Positions 57,702-64,000 of a stretch of 64,000 nt of DNA are shown one piece after another; the first letter of the stretch is position 1, and each line of letters starts with the position of its first letter. A program made the translations under genes and the position numbers. The stretch is from Ruania alkalisoli (GTDB lineage: Bacteria > Actinomycetota > Actinomycetes > Actinomycetales > Beutenbergiaceae). The notes under the pieces were generated by a model. It was not told the DNA's origin and did no database searches. It worked only from the letters and a program-made list of their open reading frames with translations. The stretch spans positions 3,009,581 through 3,073,580 of the forward strand of contig NZ_CP063169.1 of assembly GCF_014960965.1 (NCBI RefSeq), read 5' to 3'.

Positions 57702-57731
57702 CTGTGGGGCGCACCACGGTGCGCCCCACAG
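57702..57731 (+). terminator. Intercistronic hairpin (attenuator) after binding-protein gene
   Basis: A perfect 14-bp stem CTGTGGGGCGCACC/GGTGCGCCCCACAG with a 2-base loop begins ten bases after the stop. It is placed like the stabilising or attenuating hairpins that follow many binding-protein genes, giving unequal expression of the transporter parts. Confidence 0.75.
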
Positions 57732-57770
57732 CACTCGATCGCCTACCTCCTTCGAATCGACAGTGAGACC

Positions 57771-58694
57771 ATGACTTCCACCACCCCCGTCTCAGCACTG
57801 GGCAGGCAGAAGCGACGCGGCTCGACCACCGCCGCACGCAGCGGCATGTGGGCGGGCATCCTGTTCGTGCTCCCCATGCTGGTGCTGTTCGTCATCTTCC
57901 GGTTCGTCCCCAGTCTCGGGGCGATCGGCATGAGCCTGACCGACTACAAGCTCAGCGGCGACTACTCCGTCGTCTGGTTCGACAACTACACGCGGATGAT
58001 CGCCGACGATGTGTTCCTCGGCGCCCTGACCACGACCCTGGTCTACGCCGCGATCTACGTTCCGCTCGTCGTCGTGGTCTCCATGGTGACCGCCCTGGTG
58101 CTCAACCGGCTGGTGTGGGGCACCGGGTTCTTCCGCGGTGCACTGTTCCTTCCATACGTGACCTCGTTCGTGCTCGCGGCTGTCATCTGGCTGTGGATCT
58201 TCGCCAGCGACGGGCTGGTGAACGGGCTGCTCACCGAAGCGGGAGTCGATCCCTATCCCTTCCTGACGGGCAACCAGGCACAGGTGCTCACCTCGCTCGC
58301 CGTCGTCTCCGCATGGCGAGGGTTCGGGTACTCGATGCTGATCCTGCTCGCGGGGTTGAAGAACATCCCGGACGATCTACTCGAATCGGCCACCCTCGAC
58401 GGCGCGAACGCGACTCAGCGGTTCTTCCGGATCGTGCTGCCATTGCTGCGACCGGTGGTGTTCTTCGTGCTGGTGATCGAGACGATCGCCGCGTTCCAGG
58501 TCTTCGACACCATCTACGTCATGACCGGCGGCGGGCCTTCCCGTGCGTCCTACTCGCTGGTGTACGCCCTCTATGACCAGGGATTCAAGTTCTTCGACTT
58601 CGGCTACGCCGCCGCGATCGGTGTCGCGATCTTCCTACTCGTCTTCGTCATCTCGCTGATCCAGCGTCGCTTCCTCGATCGGAGCAACACATGA
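57771..58694 (+). CDS. Carbohydrate ABC transporter permease (MalF-like)
   Basis: 307 residues, six helices; first helix ILFVLPMLVLFVIFRFVPSLG. The EAA loop reads LLESATLDGANATQRFFRIVLPLLRP. The stop overlaps the second permease start (ATGA). Member of the second CUT1 importer, again with no ATPase gene nearby. Confidence 0.93.
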   Translation: MTSTTPVSALGRQKRRGSTTAARSGMWAGILFVLPMLVLFVIFRFVPSLGAIGMSLTDYKLSGDYSVVWFDNYTRMIADDVFLGALTTTLVYAAIYVPLVVVVSMVTALVLNRLVWGTGFFRGALFLPYVTSFVLAAVIWLWIFASDGLVNGLLTEAGVDPYPFLTGNQAQVLTSLAVVSAWRGFGYSMLILLAGLKNIPDDLLESATLDGANATQRFFRIVLPLLRPVVFFVLVIETIAAFQVFDTIYVMTGGGPSRASYSLVYALYDQGFKFFDFGYAAAIGVAIFLLVFVISLIQRRFLDRSNT

Positions 58695-59566
58695 CCGCCA
58701 CGCTCACGCGGCCCGGGACCGAGACCAATGGGACACCCGCTGCAGCGCGCCGCAGACGCCGCAACCGCATCAGGCCGGGAACGATCCTGGTGGCCTCGCT
58801 GCTCGCGTTCGGCACCATCGTGCCGTTCCTCGCGGTCTTCATCCTCGCCCTGAGTCCCGAGGGCGCCCGCACGATCCCGTTCCAGCTGCCGGACGAGTGG
58901 ACGCTCGACAACCTGATCGCCGTCCTGACCGCACGCAACTTCCTGCGTTGGACGCTCAACACCACGATCTACTCGATCGTGTCGGTGGTGCTGGTGCTGA
59001 TCACGGCAGCCATGGCCGGATACGCCTTCGCGAAGAAGCGCTTCCCGGGCCGGGAGATCATGTTCTGGTCGTTCCTGGCCACGTTGATGGTGCCCACCCA
59101 GGCCACCATCATCCCGCTGTTCGTGCTGGTCGCCAGACTGGAGGGCATCGACACGTTCTGGGGGCTGATCGTGCCGACCCTGGCGAACTCCCAGGCGGTG
59201 TTCCTGATGCGGCAGTTCATCATGGGTCTGCCGGACGAGCTCTTCGAAGCCGCGAAGATCGACGGCGCCCGGGAGTGGAGCATCTTCTGGCGGATCGTGC
59301 TCCCGCTGACGACGCCGATCCTGGCCACGCTCGGGATCTTCGTCTTCCTCTGGCACTGGAACGACTTCCTGTGGCCACTGATCATCGCCCAGACCGACGA
59401 GATGCGGACGCTGACCGTGGGTCTGGCCAGCTTGAACCAGGAGGCGGTCTCCCAGGCCCGGCTGATGGCGGCTGCGGCAATCACCGTGATCCCCTGCCTG
59501 GTGGTGTTCGCGGTGCTGCAGCGCTACATCGTCAACAGCGTGGCAGCGAGCGGGATCAAGGGATGA
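58691..59566 (+). CDS. Carbohydrate ABC transporter permease (MalG-like)
   Basis: 291 residues with a basic, cytoplasmic N-terminus (AARRRRRNRIRPG) and six helices. EAA loop LFEAAKIDGAREWSIFWRIVLP. Overlaps its neighbours on both sides by four bases, so the transporter and the following DUF1961 gene are translationally coupled. Confidence 0.93.
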   Translation: MTATLTRPGTETNGTPAAARRRRRNRIRPGTILVASLLAFGTIVPFLAVFILALSPEGARTIPFQLPDEWTLDNLIAVLTARNFLRWTLNTTIYSIVSVVLVLITAAMAGYAFAKKRFPGREIMFWSFLATLMVPTQATIIPLFVLVARLEGIDTFWGLIVPTLANSQAVFLMRQFIMGLPDELFEAAKIDGAREWSIFWRIVLPLTTPILATLGIFVFLWHWNDFLWPLIIAQTDEMRTLTVGLASLNQEAVSQARLMAAAAITVIPCLVVFAVLQRYIVNSVAASGIKG

Positions 59567-60288
59567 CCACACGCGGTGGGAGCGTGGCGGAGCCGGACGC
59601 GACCACGGAGGGCACGGTGACGGAGGAGGGCATCGAGACGCTCTATCGCAACCCGCTCGCATGCGAGTCGGATCTCGCCGGCTTCCGCGCCGAAGGGCCG
59701 GTCACGCTCAGCTTCCCGCAACGCCGGATGCGGGTCGAGAGCACCGTGCTCAGCGACGACTCCACCCAGGGCAACTTCGTGCTGTGGTGCCCGGAGGAGT
59801 TCGGGCCGGACGTGGAGTACTCCTGGGACTTCTGGCCGATCCGGGAGCCCGGGCTGTGCATCGTGTTCTTCGCCGCACGAGGGCGAGGAGGTGTCGATTT
59901 GTTCGACGCCACGCTCACCCCGCGTGATGGCGACTATCCGCAGTACCACTCCGGAGACATCGACGCCTATCACCTCTCCTATTTCCGACGGCGGATCGAT
60001 CCTCGACTGCATACGTGCAACCTGCGGAAGAGTCACGGTTTTCACCTGGTCGCCTCGGCGCCCGATCCGATCCCGCCCGTGGCCACGGCGGTGGCGCCGT
60101 ACCGGATCCGGATCCGGCACGCCGGTGGGGATGTCGCGATGTTCGTCGACGATCTACCGGTGCTGACGTGGCACGACGACGGATCGACCGGTGGGCCCGC
60201 TCTGGGGCGAGGGCGGTTCGGGTTCCGGCAGATGTCCCCGATGATCGCCGAGTACGCGAATCTCGAGGTGCGGAGCCTGGCCGCGTAG
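59563..60288 (+). CDS. DUF1961-family protein
   Basis: 241 residues starting at ATG 59563, which overlaps the permease stop. Jelly-roll-like pattern: FRAEGPVTLSFPQRRMRVES, GNFVLWCPEEFGPDVEYSWDFWP, YHLSYFRRRIDPRLHTCNLRKSHGF and FGFRQMSPMIAEYANLEV, quoted as separate short stretches of one continuous domain. Matches DUF1961, laminin-G/GH16-like proteins often found beside polysaccharide-degradation genes. No export signal. Enzymatic role unproven. Confidence 0.83.
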   Translation: MTTRGGSVAEPDATTEGTVTEEGIETLYRNPLACESDLAGFRAEGPVTLSFPQRRMRVESTVLSDDSTQGNFVLWCPEEFGPDVEYSWDFWPIREPGLCIVFFAARGRGGVDLFDATLTPRDGDYPQYHSGDIDAYHLSYFRRRIDPRLHTCNLRKSHGFHLVASAPDPIPPVATAVAPYRIRIRHAGGDVAMFVDDLPVLTWHDDGSTGGPALGRGRFGFRQMSPMIAEYANLEVRSLAA

Positions 60289-60304
60289 TCGGCGGATAGC
60301 TCCT

Positions 60305-61303
60305 TCAGCGCAGGACGGCTTCGATGGTGTCCGCGGTCAGGATCCGGTCGGTCCAGGTCTCGAGCTGATCGATCGACGCCCCTTGAATGCGGGCCGTCTG
60401 CTCCGTGGTGAGCGGGCCGAATTTCTGGGTCAGCAGGCGGGCCAAGGTCGCGGCTTGCCCTTCCGCTCGGCCAAGGGCGATTCCCTGCTCCAGTGTGGTT
60501 GCCATGTATGCCTCCTGTGCATCGGGCCCGAGCTGACGAAAGAACTGCCGCAACGCCGCTGGTGGGGTCTCACTCACCCGGCCCACGTAGTCAATGATAC
60601 GTCCAAAGGTCCCGTCCACGCGGTCTCGGCGCACCAGCACCTGCAGGTCAGCAGCGAACCGGGCGAGCACCCGGACGAGGTTGGTGTTTCCGGGTGCGAA
60701 CGTGAGCATCGCCAACGTCACTCGGGCCTCCGGGGTCAACGGCGCGCCCCTGAGCGCCGCAGCGTCAACCTGCGTCAGATCCTGCAGCAGAAACTCATAC
60801 CGCGGCAGAAACCGCTCCAACGCCTGCCCGATCTCAGCATCGACGTCATACAGGCCGTCGAGGCTCGTGGGCGCCGACCACCGTCGCGACGCGTGATGGT
60901 AGATCACCACCGGCAACACCGGAGGTAGTCGCGGCGGCCCCTCCAGCCCGGAGAGATGCTGGCGCCAGATTCGGGTGGTGTACTCCAGCATCCGCAGGGG
61001 CATCAACGCATCCGCGCTGGATTGGTGCTCGATGACGACGTACACGTATCCGTTGCGCCCGTCCACGTCGGCCGTGAATAGCAGATCACTGTGACACCAC
61101 CGCAAATCGGGGTCCACGAAGCTTGCCGGCGAGGCCCGCAGACTTCCCAGGTCCAGACGATCGCTCACGCCCGCAGGAAGCACCGACGCCAGCACCGAGG
61201 CAGCATTCACCGGCACGCCCACCACTCCGCGGAAGAGCCCATCATGGGGGCTGGTCCCCTCATGTCGCTCGGTCATGTCGATACCGTAGGCGGCATCACT
61301 CAT
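60305..61303 (-). CDS. Rpn-family recombination-promoting nuclease/putative transposase
   Basis: 332 residues. The N-terminal domain is PD-(D/E)XK (Transposase_31/RpnA-like): DLRWCHSDLLFTADVDGRNGYVYVVIEHQSS, read as Asp in SDLLF and Glu-x-Gln in IEHQS. PLRMLEYTTRIWRQHL follows. The C-terminal third has the repeated EQGIALGRAEGQAATLARLL typical of the family. All core acids are present. Rpn proteins cut DNA and promote RecA-independent recombination or defence. It splits the transporter from the sulfatase genes, suggesting insertion. ATG 61303 was taken; ATG 61276 is an alternative. Confidence 0.88.
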   Translation of the reverse strand: MSDAAYGIDMTERHEGTSPHDGLFRGVVGVPVNAASVLASVLPAGVSDRLDLGSLRASPASFVDPDLRWCHSDLLFTADVDGRNGYVYVVIEHQSSADALMPLRMLEYTTRIWRQHLSGLEGPPRLPPVLPVVIYHHASRRWSAPTSLDGLYDVDAEIGQALERFLPRYEFLLQDLTQVDAAALRGAPLTPEARVTLAMLTFAPGNTNLVRVLARFAADLQVLVRRDRVDGTFGRIIDYVGRVSETPPAALRQFFRQLGPDAQEAYMATTLEQGIALGRAEGQAATLARLLTQKFGPLTTEQTARIQGASIDQLETWTDRILTADTIEAVLR

Positions 61304-61371
61304 GGACGCTGCCGTTATCCGCAGGCGACGATCTGACAGTCCTCAAGCAACGCTCTTGGTACCGTTCGACA

Positions 61372-61575
61372 ATGGTCACCAAGCGACTCCTGGAGGACGG
61401 GAAGACCCAGCTGGGAGCACTCCGCTCGGCCCTGATCAGCGGAGAGCAGAGCGGCGAGGCGGAGCCGTTCGACCTCGATGAGTTCGTGGCCGACAGGGTT
61501 AGACAGGGTGAGGAAATGACCACCGGCACCCAGCCGCCGAGTCAGACCCCGTGCCGGGCGAGGCGCTGGGCGTAG
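61372..61575 (+). pseudogene. Truncated ParD-like antitoxin remnant
   Basis: 67 residues. KRLLEDGKTQLGALRSALI then SGEQSGEAEPFDLDEFVADR matches the C-terminal half of ParD antitoxins, the toxin-binding tail ending in AEPFD. The N-terminal ribbon-helix-helix is missing, although upstream residues in the same frame (WYRST) faintly recall its end. No ParE toxin follows; the frame instead runs into the 3' end of the sulfatase gene. Likely a decayed toxin-antitoxin locus. Confidence 0.6.
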
Positions 61576-63008
61576 TGGGGTGAGACCAGTGGCGGGCCGT
61601 CCCCGCGCGGGATCATCCGTCCGTTCTCGGTCCAGCCGCAGTCGCGTGCTTCGAAGATCTCCACGAGCCTGCGGCGCCAATGCTCGAGTGCGTCCGTATG
61701 CGCCTGGTCTGCGGCGAGGTCCCTCTCCTCGTGCGGGTCATTGACCAGGTCGAACAGCCGCTCGGCGCCGTCCTGGGCAAACCAGATGTACTTCTGCTTG
61801 CCGTCGGTGAGGTACTGCATTTCCTGGCTGGCGTCGTAACAGGTGGAGTGCTCACCGTGGACCGCCTCCCGCCACGGGGCACCAGGATCAGCAAGCACCG
61901 GCAGCACGCTGCGGCCATCGACACTCTCGGGAACCTCGATCCCGCAGGCCTCGAGGATCGTCGGCATCACGTCCTGGAGGCAGACGGGCGCCTCGCTCCG
62001 CGTCCCGGGCTCGATACCGAACTGTTCCCGGATCGCCTGCGGCAGCACGACGAACAACGGAATGTGGGCCGACCCCTCATAGGCGTAGGTCTTGCGCCAC
62101 AGATGGTGGTCGCCCTGCATGTCACCGTGGTCGGAGGTGAACACAATGATGGTGTTTTCCAGGAGTCCCTGGCGAGCGAGATTGAACCGGATTCGCCCGA
62201 TCTGCTGGTCGATGTGGGTGATCGTGCCGTAGTAGCCGGCGCGGCTGCGGCGCACCTGCTCGGCGCTGCGCACTCCCCGCCACGCATCCGGTGCCCAGCT
62301 GGTCACGGCATGGGCTGCTGCCCAGTCCCCGATCCAGGGCTCGGGCAGATCAGCATCCAGGTACTGGTTCAGCAGCGGCTCCGGCGGGTCGTACGGTGAG
62401 TGCGGCCGGGCGAAAGACGTCATCAGGAAGAACGGCTTCGACGGGTCCCGCCGCCGCAGGAAATCGATCGACTCCGTCGCCGTCCAGTAGGTCGGATGCT
62501 GACGCTCGGCCAGGTGCCACGCCCGGCTGTGCAGCGAGTTCCAGCCGACGCCGTGTGAGTCCGCACTCGCATCGGGCACCTCACGCTGCAGCCAACGGTC
62601 GTAGTCCGACAGCGTGTCCGGGTGCTCGCGCCGCCCGCACTCGTCCAGCACGGTGTGATGGAAGCCGATGAGGTCGCGCTGCGGGTGCACATGCAGCTTG
62701 CCCACCGCCTGCGTGTGATAGCCGGCCCGTGCCAGCGACTCGGGCAACGTGTTCTCGAGGCACTGCGCCGGACCCTGCCCCTCCCCCATGCCGAGGATCC
62801 CCGTATGCCAGGGGTCCTGTCCGGTCATCAGGCTCGCTCGTGCCGGGATGCACGAGGGGGTCGCACTGTAGGCATGCTCGAACCAACTCCCTTCGGAGGC
62901 GAGCTGGTCGAGATTAGGAGTCTCGACGACGGTGTTACCGGCGTAGCCCATCGAGTCCCACCGCTGCTGGTCGGTCATCACGAACCAGACGTTGGGACGT
63001 TCGGTCAC
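61542..63008 (-). CDS. Type I sulfatase
   Basis: 488 residues from GTG 63008 (VTERPNVWFVMTDQQRW), chosen for the strong AAGGAAGGAG just upstream; an ATG at 63035 overlapping the previous gene's stop is the alternative. The formylglycine motif is SCIPARASLMTG (Cys53-x-Pro-x-Arg), with metal ligands in VMTDQQ and FTSDHGDMQGDH. It has no signal peptide, so it is either cytoplasmic or exported by another route. It needs a formylglycine-generating enzyme or similar, not present here. Substrate unknown. Confidence 0.93.
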   Translation of the reverse strand: MTERPNVWFVMTDQQRWDSMGYAGNTVVETPNLDQLASEGSWFEHAYSATPSCIPARASLMTGQDPWHTGILGMGEGQGPAQCLENTLPESLARAGYHTQAVGKLHVHPQRDLIGFHHTVLDECGRREHPDTLSDYDRWLQREVPDASADSHGVGWNSLHSRAWHLAERQHPTYWTATESIDFLRRRDPSKPFFLMTSFARPHSPYDPPEPLLNQYLDADLPEPWIGDWAAAHAVTSWAPDAWRGVRSAEQVRRSRAGYYGTITHIDQQIGRIRFNLARQGLLENTIIVFTSDHGDMQGDHHLWRKTYAYEGSAHIPLFVVLPQAIREQFGIEPGTRSEAPVCLQDVMPTILEACGIEVPESVDGRSVLPVLADPGAPWREAVHGEHSTCYDASQEMQYLTDGKQKYIWFAQDGAERLFDLVNDPHEERDLAADQAHTDALEHWRRRLVEIFEARDCGWTENGRMIPRGDGPPLVSPHYAQRLARHGV

Positions 63009-63031
63009 GGCGCTCCTTCCTTCGGCGTCGG

Positions 63032-64000
63032 TCATCGCAACGGGGCCAGCGCGGCCAGATCGTCAGCGATCGCTATGAGTGCGGCCGCCGGGAGCGTGCC
63101 TGAGGCAGCCAGGTCCATCAGTGTGGTGACCGGTGAGACCGTCAGCAGCTCGGTCTGTGCCAGGCCGGGCGCATGTGCGGCAAGCGTGTCGCGCGTGTGT
63201 GGCTCGGCCAGCATCTCCGCGACCGGGCGGTCCAGGTCGGCGCGAGCCGGATGCCCGTTCAGATCGGGCAGTGGTTGCGCGGTGGCGGCGGCGCGTTCGG
63301 CGTCGCGGCCGATCATGAGGTGCTCGGTTCCCACGGGCCCCTCGGCCGGCAACCCCAACCGGGCGAACTGACTCGCCGGCGCATCGTTCTCACGCATCAG
63401 CCGCACCAGCAGATCCAGCATGCGCAACTCCACCTCGTCGTCGAGGAGTGGCTCGCGCTGCTGCGGATCGCGCTCCACGTCGAAGAGCAACGTCCCGTGC
63501 GGCCACGGGTTCATCCACCGGGTCGGCGTCTCCATGCGCATCGTCCGCAGCCCCTGGGTGAACGCGAACGGCTCCGCGGGTTCCCACGCGGCCAGCTCGC
63601 TCGCGGGGAACCGTTCGTGCATGTGCGTGGGCATCAGGGTGAACTGCTCCAGCGGGGCGTTCGACGGCGTCGCAGCCGAGCGCATATACACGTACCTGCC
63701 GTCGGTGACGTTCACGTGTCCGCCGTGGATGCCGAACAGACCACCCTCGCGTTCGGCGAGGGTGCCGGCACCCGCGTCAGCGGCTCGAACGGCACCGCCA
63801 TCCGCACCAGCCTCGCCCACTGCACCAGCCTCGCCCACTGCACTGGTCAGTCCCAGATCCTTGCCCTGCATGCTCTCCGGTGGCGTCAGCCCGAAGTAGC
63901 GCAGCAATGTGGGGGCGATGTCGATGGTCTGAGCCACCGCCGTCGGGGGCGGCGATCCCCCAGGTGAGCGCGGGTCCCATAGGAAGAACGGCAGGTGGAC
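63032..64000 (-). CDS. Sulfatase, C-terminal part (cut by window edge)
   Basis: The last 322 codons are present; the frame is open through the right edge, beginning VHLPFFLWDPRSPG. IDIAPTLLRYFGLTPPESMQGKDL is the typical sulfatase segment following the catalytic core, and GLFGIHGGHVNVTDGRYVYM follows. The Cys-x-Pro-x-Arg motif would lie off the window. An Ala/Gly/Glu/Asp insertion from a DNA tandem repeat lies at the start of the C-terminal domain. Its stop overlaps the ATG option of the next sulfatase, so the two are coupled. Confidence 0.85.
   Translation of the reverse strand, partial: VHLPFFLWDPRSPGGSPPPTAVAQTIDIAPTLLRYFGLTPPESMQGKDLGLTSAVGEAGAVGEAGADGGAVRAADAGAGTLAEREGGLFGIHGGHVNVTDGRYVYMRSAATPSNAPLEQFTLMPTHMHERFPASELAAWEPAEPFAFTQGLRTMRMETPTRWMNPWPHGTLLFDVERDPQQREPLLDDEVELRMLDLLVRLMRENDAPASQFARLGLPAEGPVGTEHLMIGRDAERAAATAQPLPDLNGHPARADLDRPVAEMLAEPHTRDTLAAHAPGLAQTELLTVSPVTTLMDLAASGTLPAAALIAIADDLAALAPLR
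63804..63839. repeat. 18-bp tandem repeat inside a sulfatase gene
   Basis: Two perfect copies of GCACCAGCCTCGCCCACT (63804-63821, 63822-63839), with a partial third, encode AVGEAG-AVGEAG in a low-complexity insertion. In-frame slippage here would change linker length only. Confidence 0.85.

Overview
The window is a gene-dense, very GC-rich chromosomal segment from an actinomycete. The most likely placement is Micrococcales, in the broad Cellulomonas/Ruania/Bogoriella neighbourhood; this is inferred from gene content, not from a marker phylogeny. Supporting signs are a fused E2-E1 2-oxoglutarate enzyme (Kgd type), a SigR/RsrA redox sigma pair, the 24-residue ribosomal protein bL37, a cytochrome-b/flavoprotein/iron-sulfur SdhCAB operon, an Rv3235-like gene beside secA, and many GTG starts with GTGA or ATGA overlaps. 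No gene-free stretch exceeds about 270 bases.

Left part (1-25190) is mostly housekeeping. It holds rho (5' end only), thrB-thrC-hom, lysA with a DALR-domain protein, and tRNA-Arg(CCG). An unusual membrane protein joins a sigma region-4-like helix-turn-helix to a ZAS motif. Then come an aldose epimerase, an M23 peptidase, a two-component system, kgd, a GDSL-like gene, an NSS transporter with its tiny partner subunit, an MDR oxidoreductase, bL37, rsrA-sigR with a recognisable SigR-type promoter, a DoxX-like gene, tdk, aroA and rsgA.

The 25265-26515 interval is the most unusual part. A lone AbiEi/DUF559-type nuclease-like gene sits between two 132-bp inverted blocks. Each block is two 49-bp structured repeats separated by a 34-bp spacer. 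The whole looks like a compact nuclease-plus-hairpin-repeat element and is the best candidate here for something undescribed.

The middle part starts with sdhCAB. It is followed by a long minus-strand carbohydrate cluster (30092-42285): a CUT1 sugar ABC transporter without ATPase, an SDR dehydrogenase, an enolase-superfamily sugar-acid dehydratase, a CE7 esterase, an (alpha/alpha)6 glycosidase, a DUF4432-type epimerase, an SMP-30 lactonase, a GntR regulator and a secreted DUF5005-like protein. Two nearly identical 17-bp palindromes, one at the regulator start and one at the DUF5005 promoter, look like the GntR operator. The enzymes fit uptake of an acetylated oligosaccharide followed by non-phosphorylative sugar oxidation.

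The next stretch (42521-51780) is housekeeping and envelope functions: hisN, a DUF6912 gene, a CpaE-like/SAF pair, a small HTH protein, a LysM protein, the Rv3235-like gene, secA and a TetR regulator with palindromic sites upstream.

The right part (51918-64000) is a second carbohydrate cluster: a Gfo/Idh/MocA oxidoreductase, two NAD-dependent epimerases, a DapA-family lyase, a second CUT1 transporter, a DUF1961 protein and two sulfatases, the last cut by the window edge. A perfect GGTCCGGACC-core palindrome sits between the -35 and -10 of its promoter. An Rpn-type nuclease and a ParD antitoxin remnant lie between the transporter and the sulfatases. Together the genes suggest use of a sulfated or acidic glycan.
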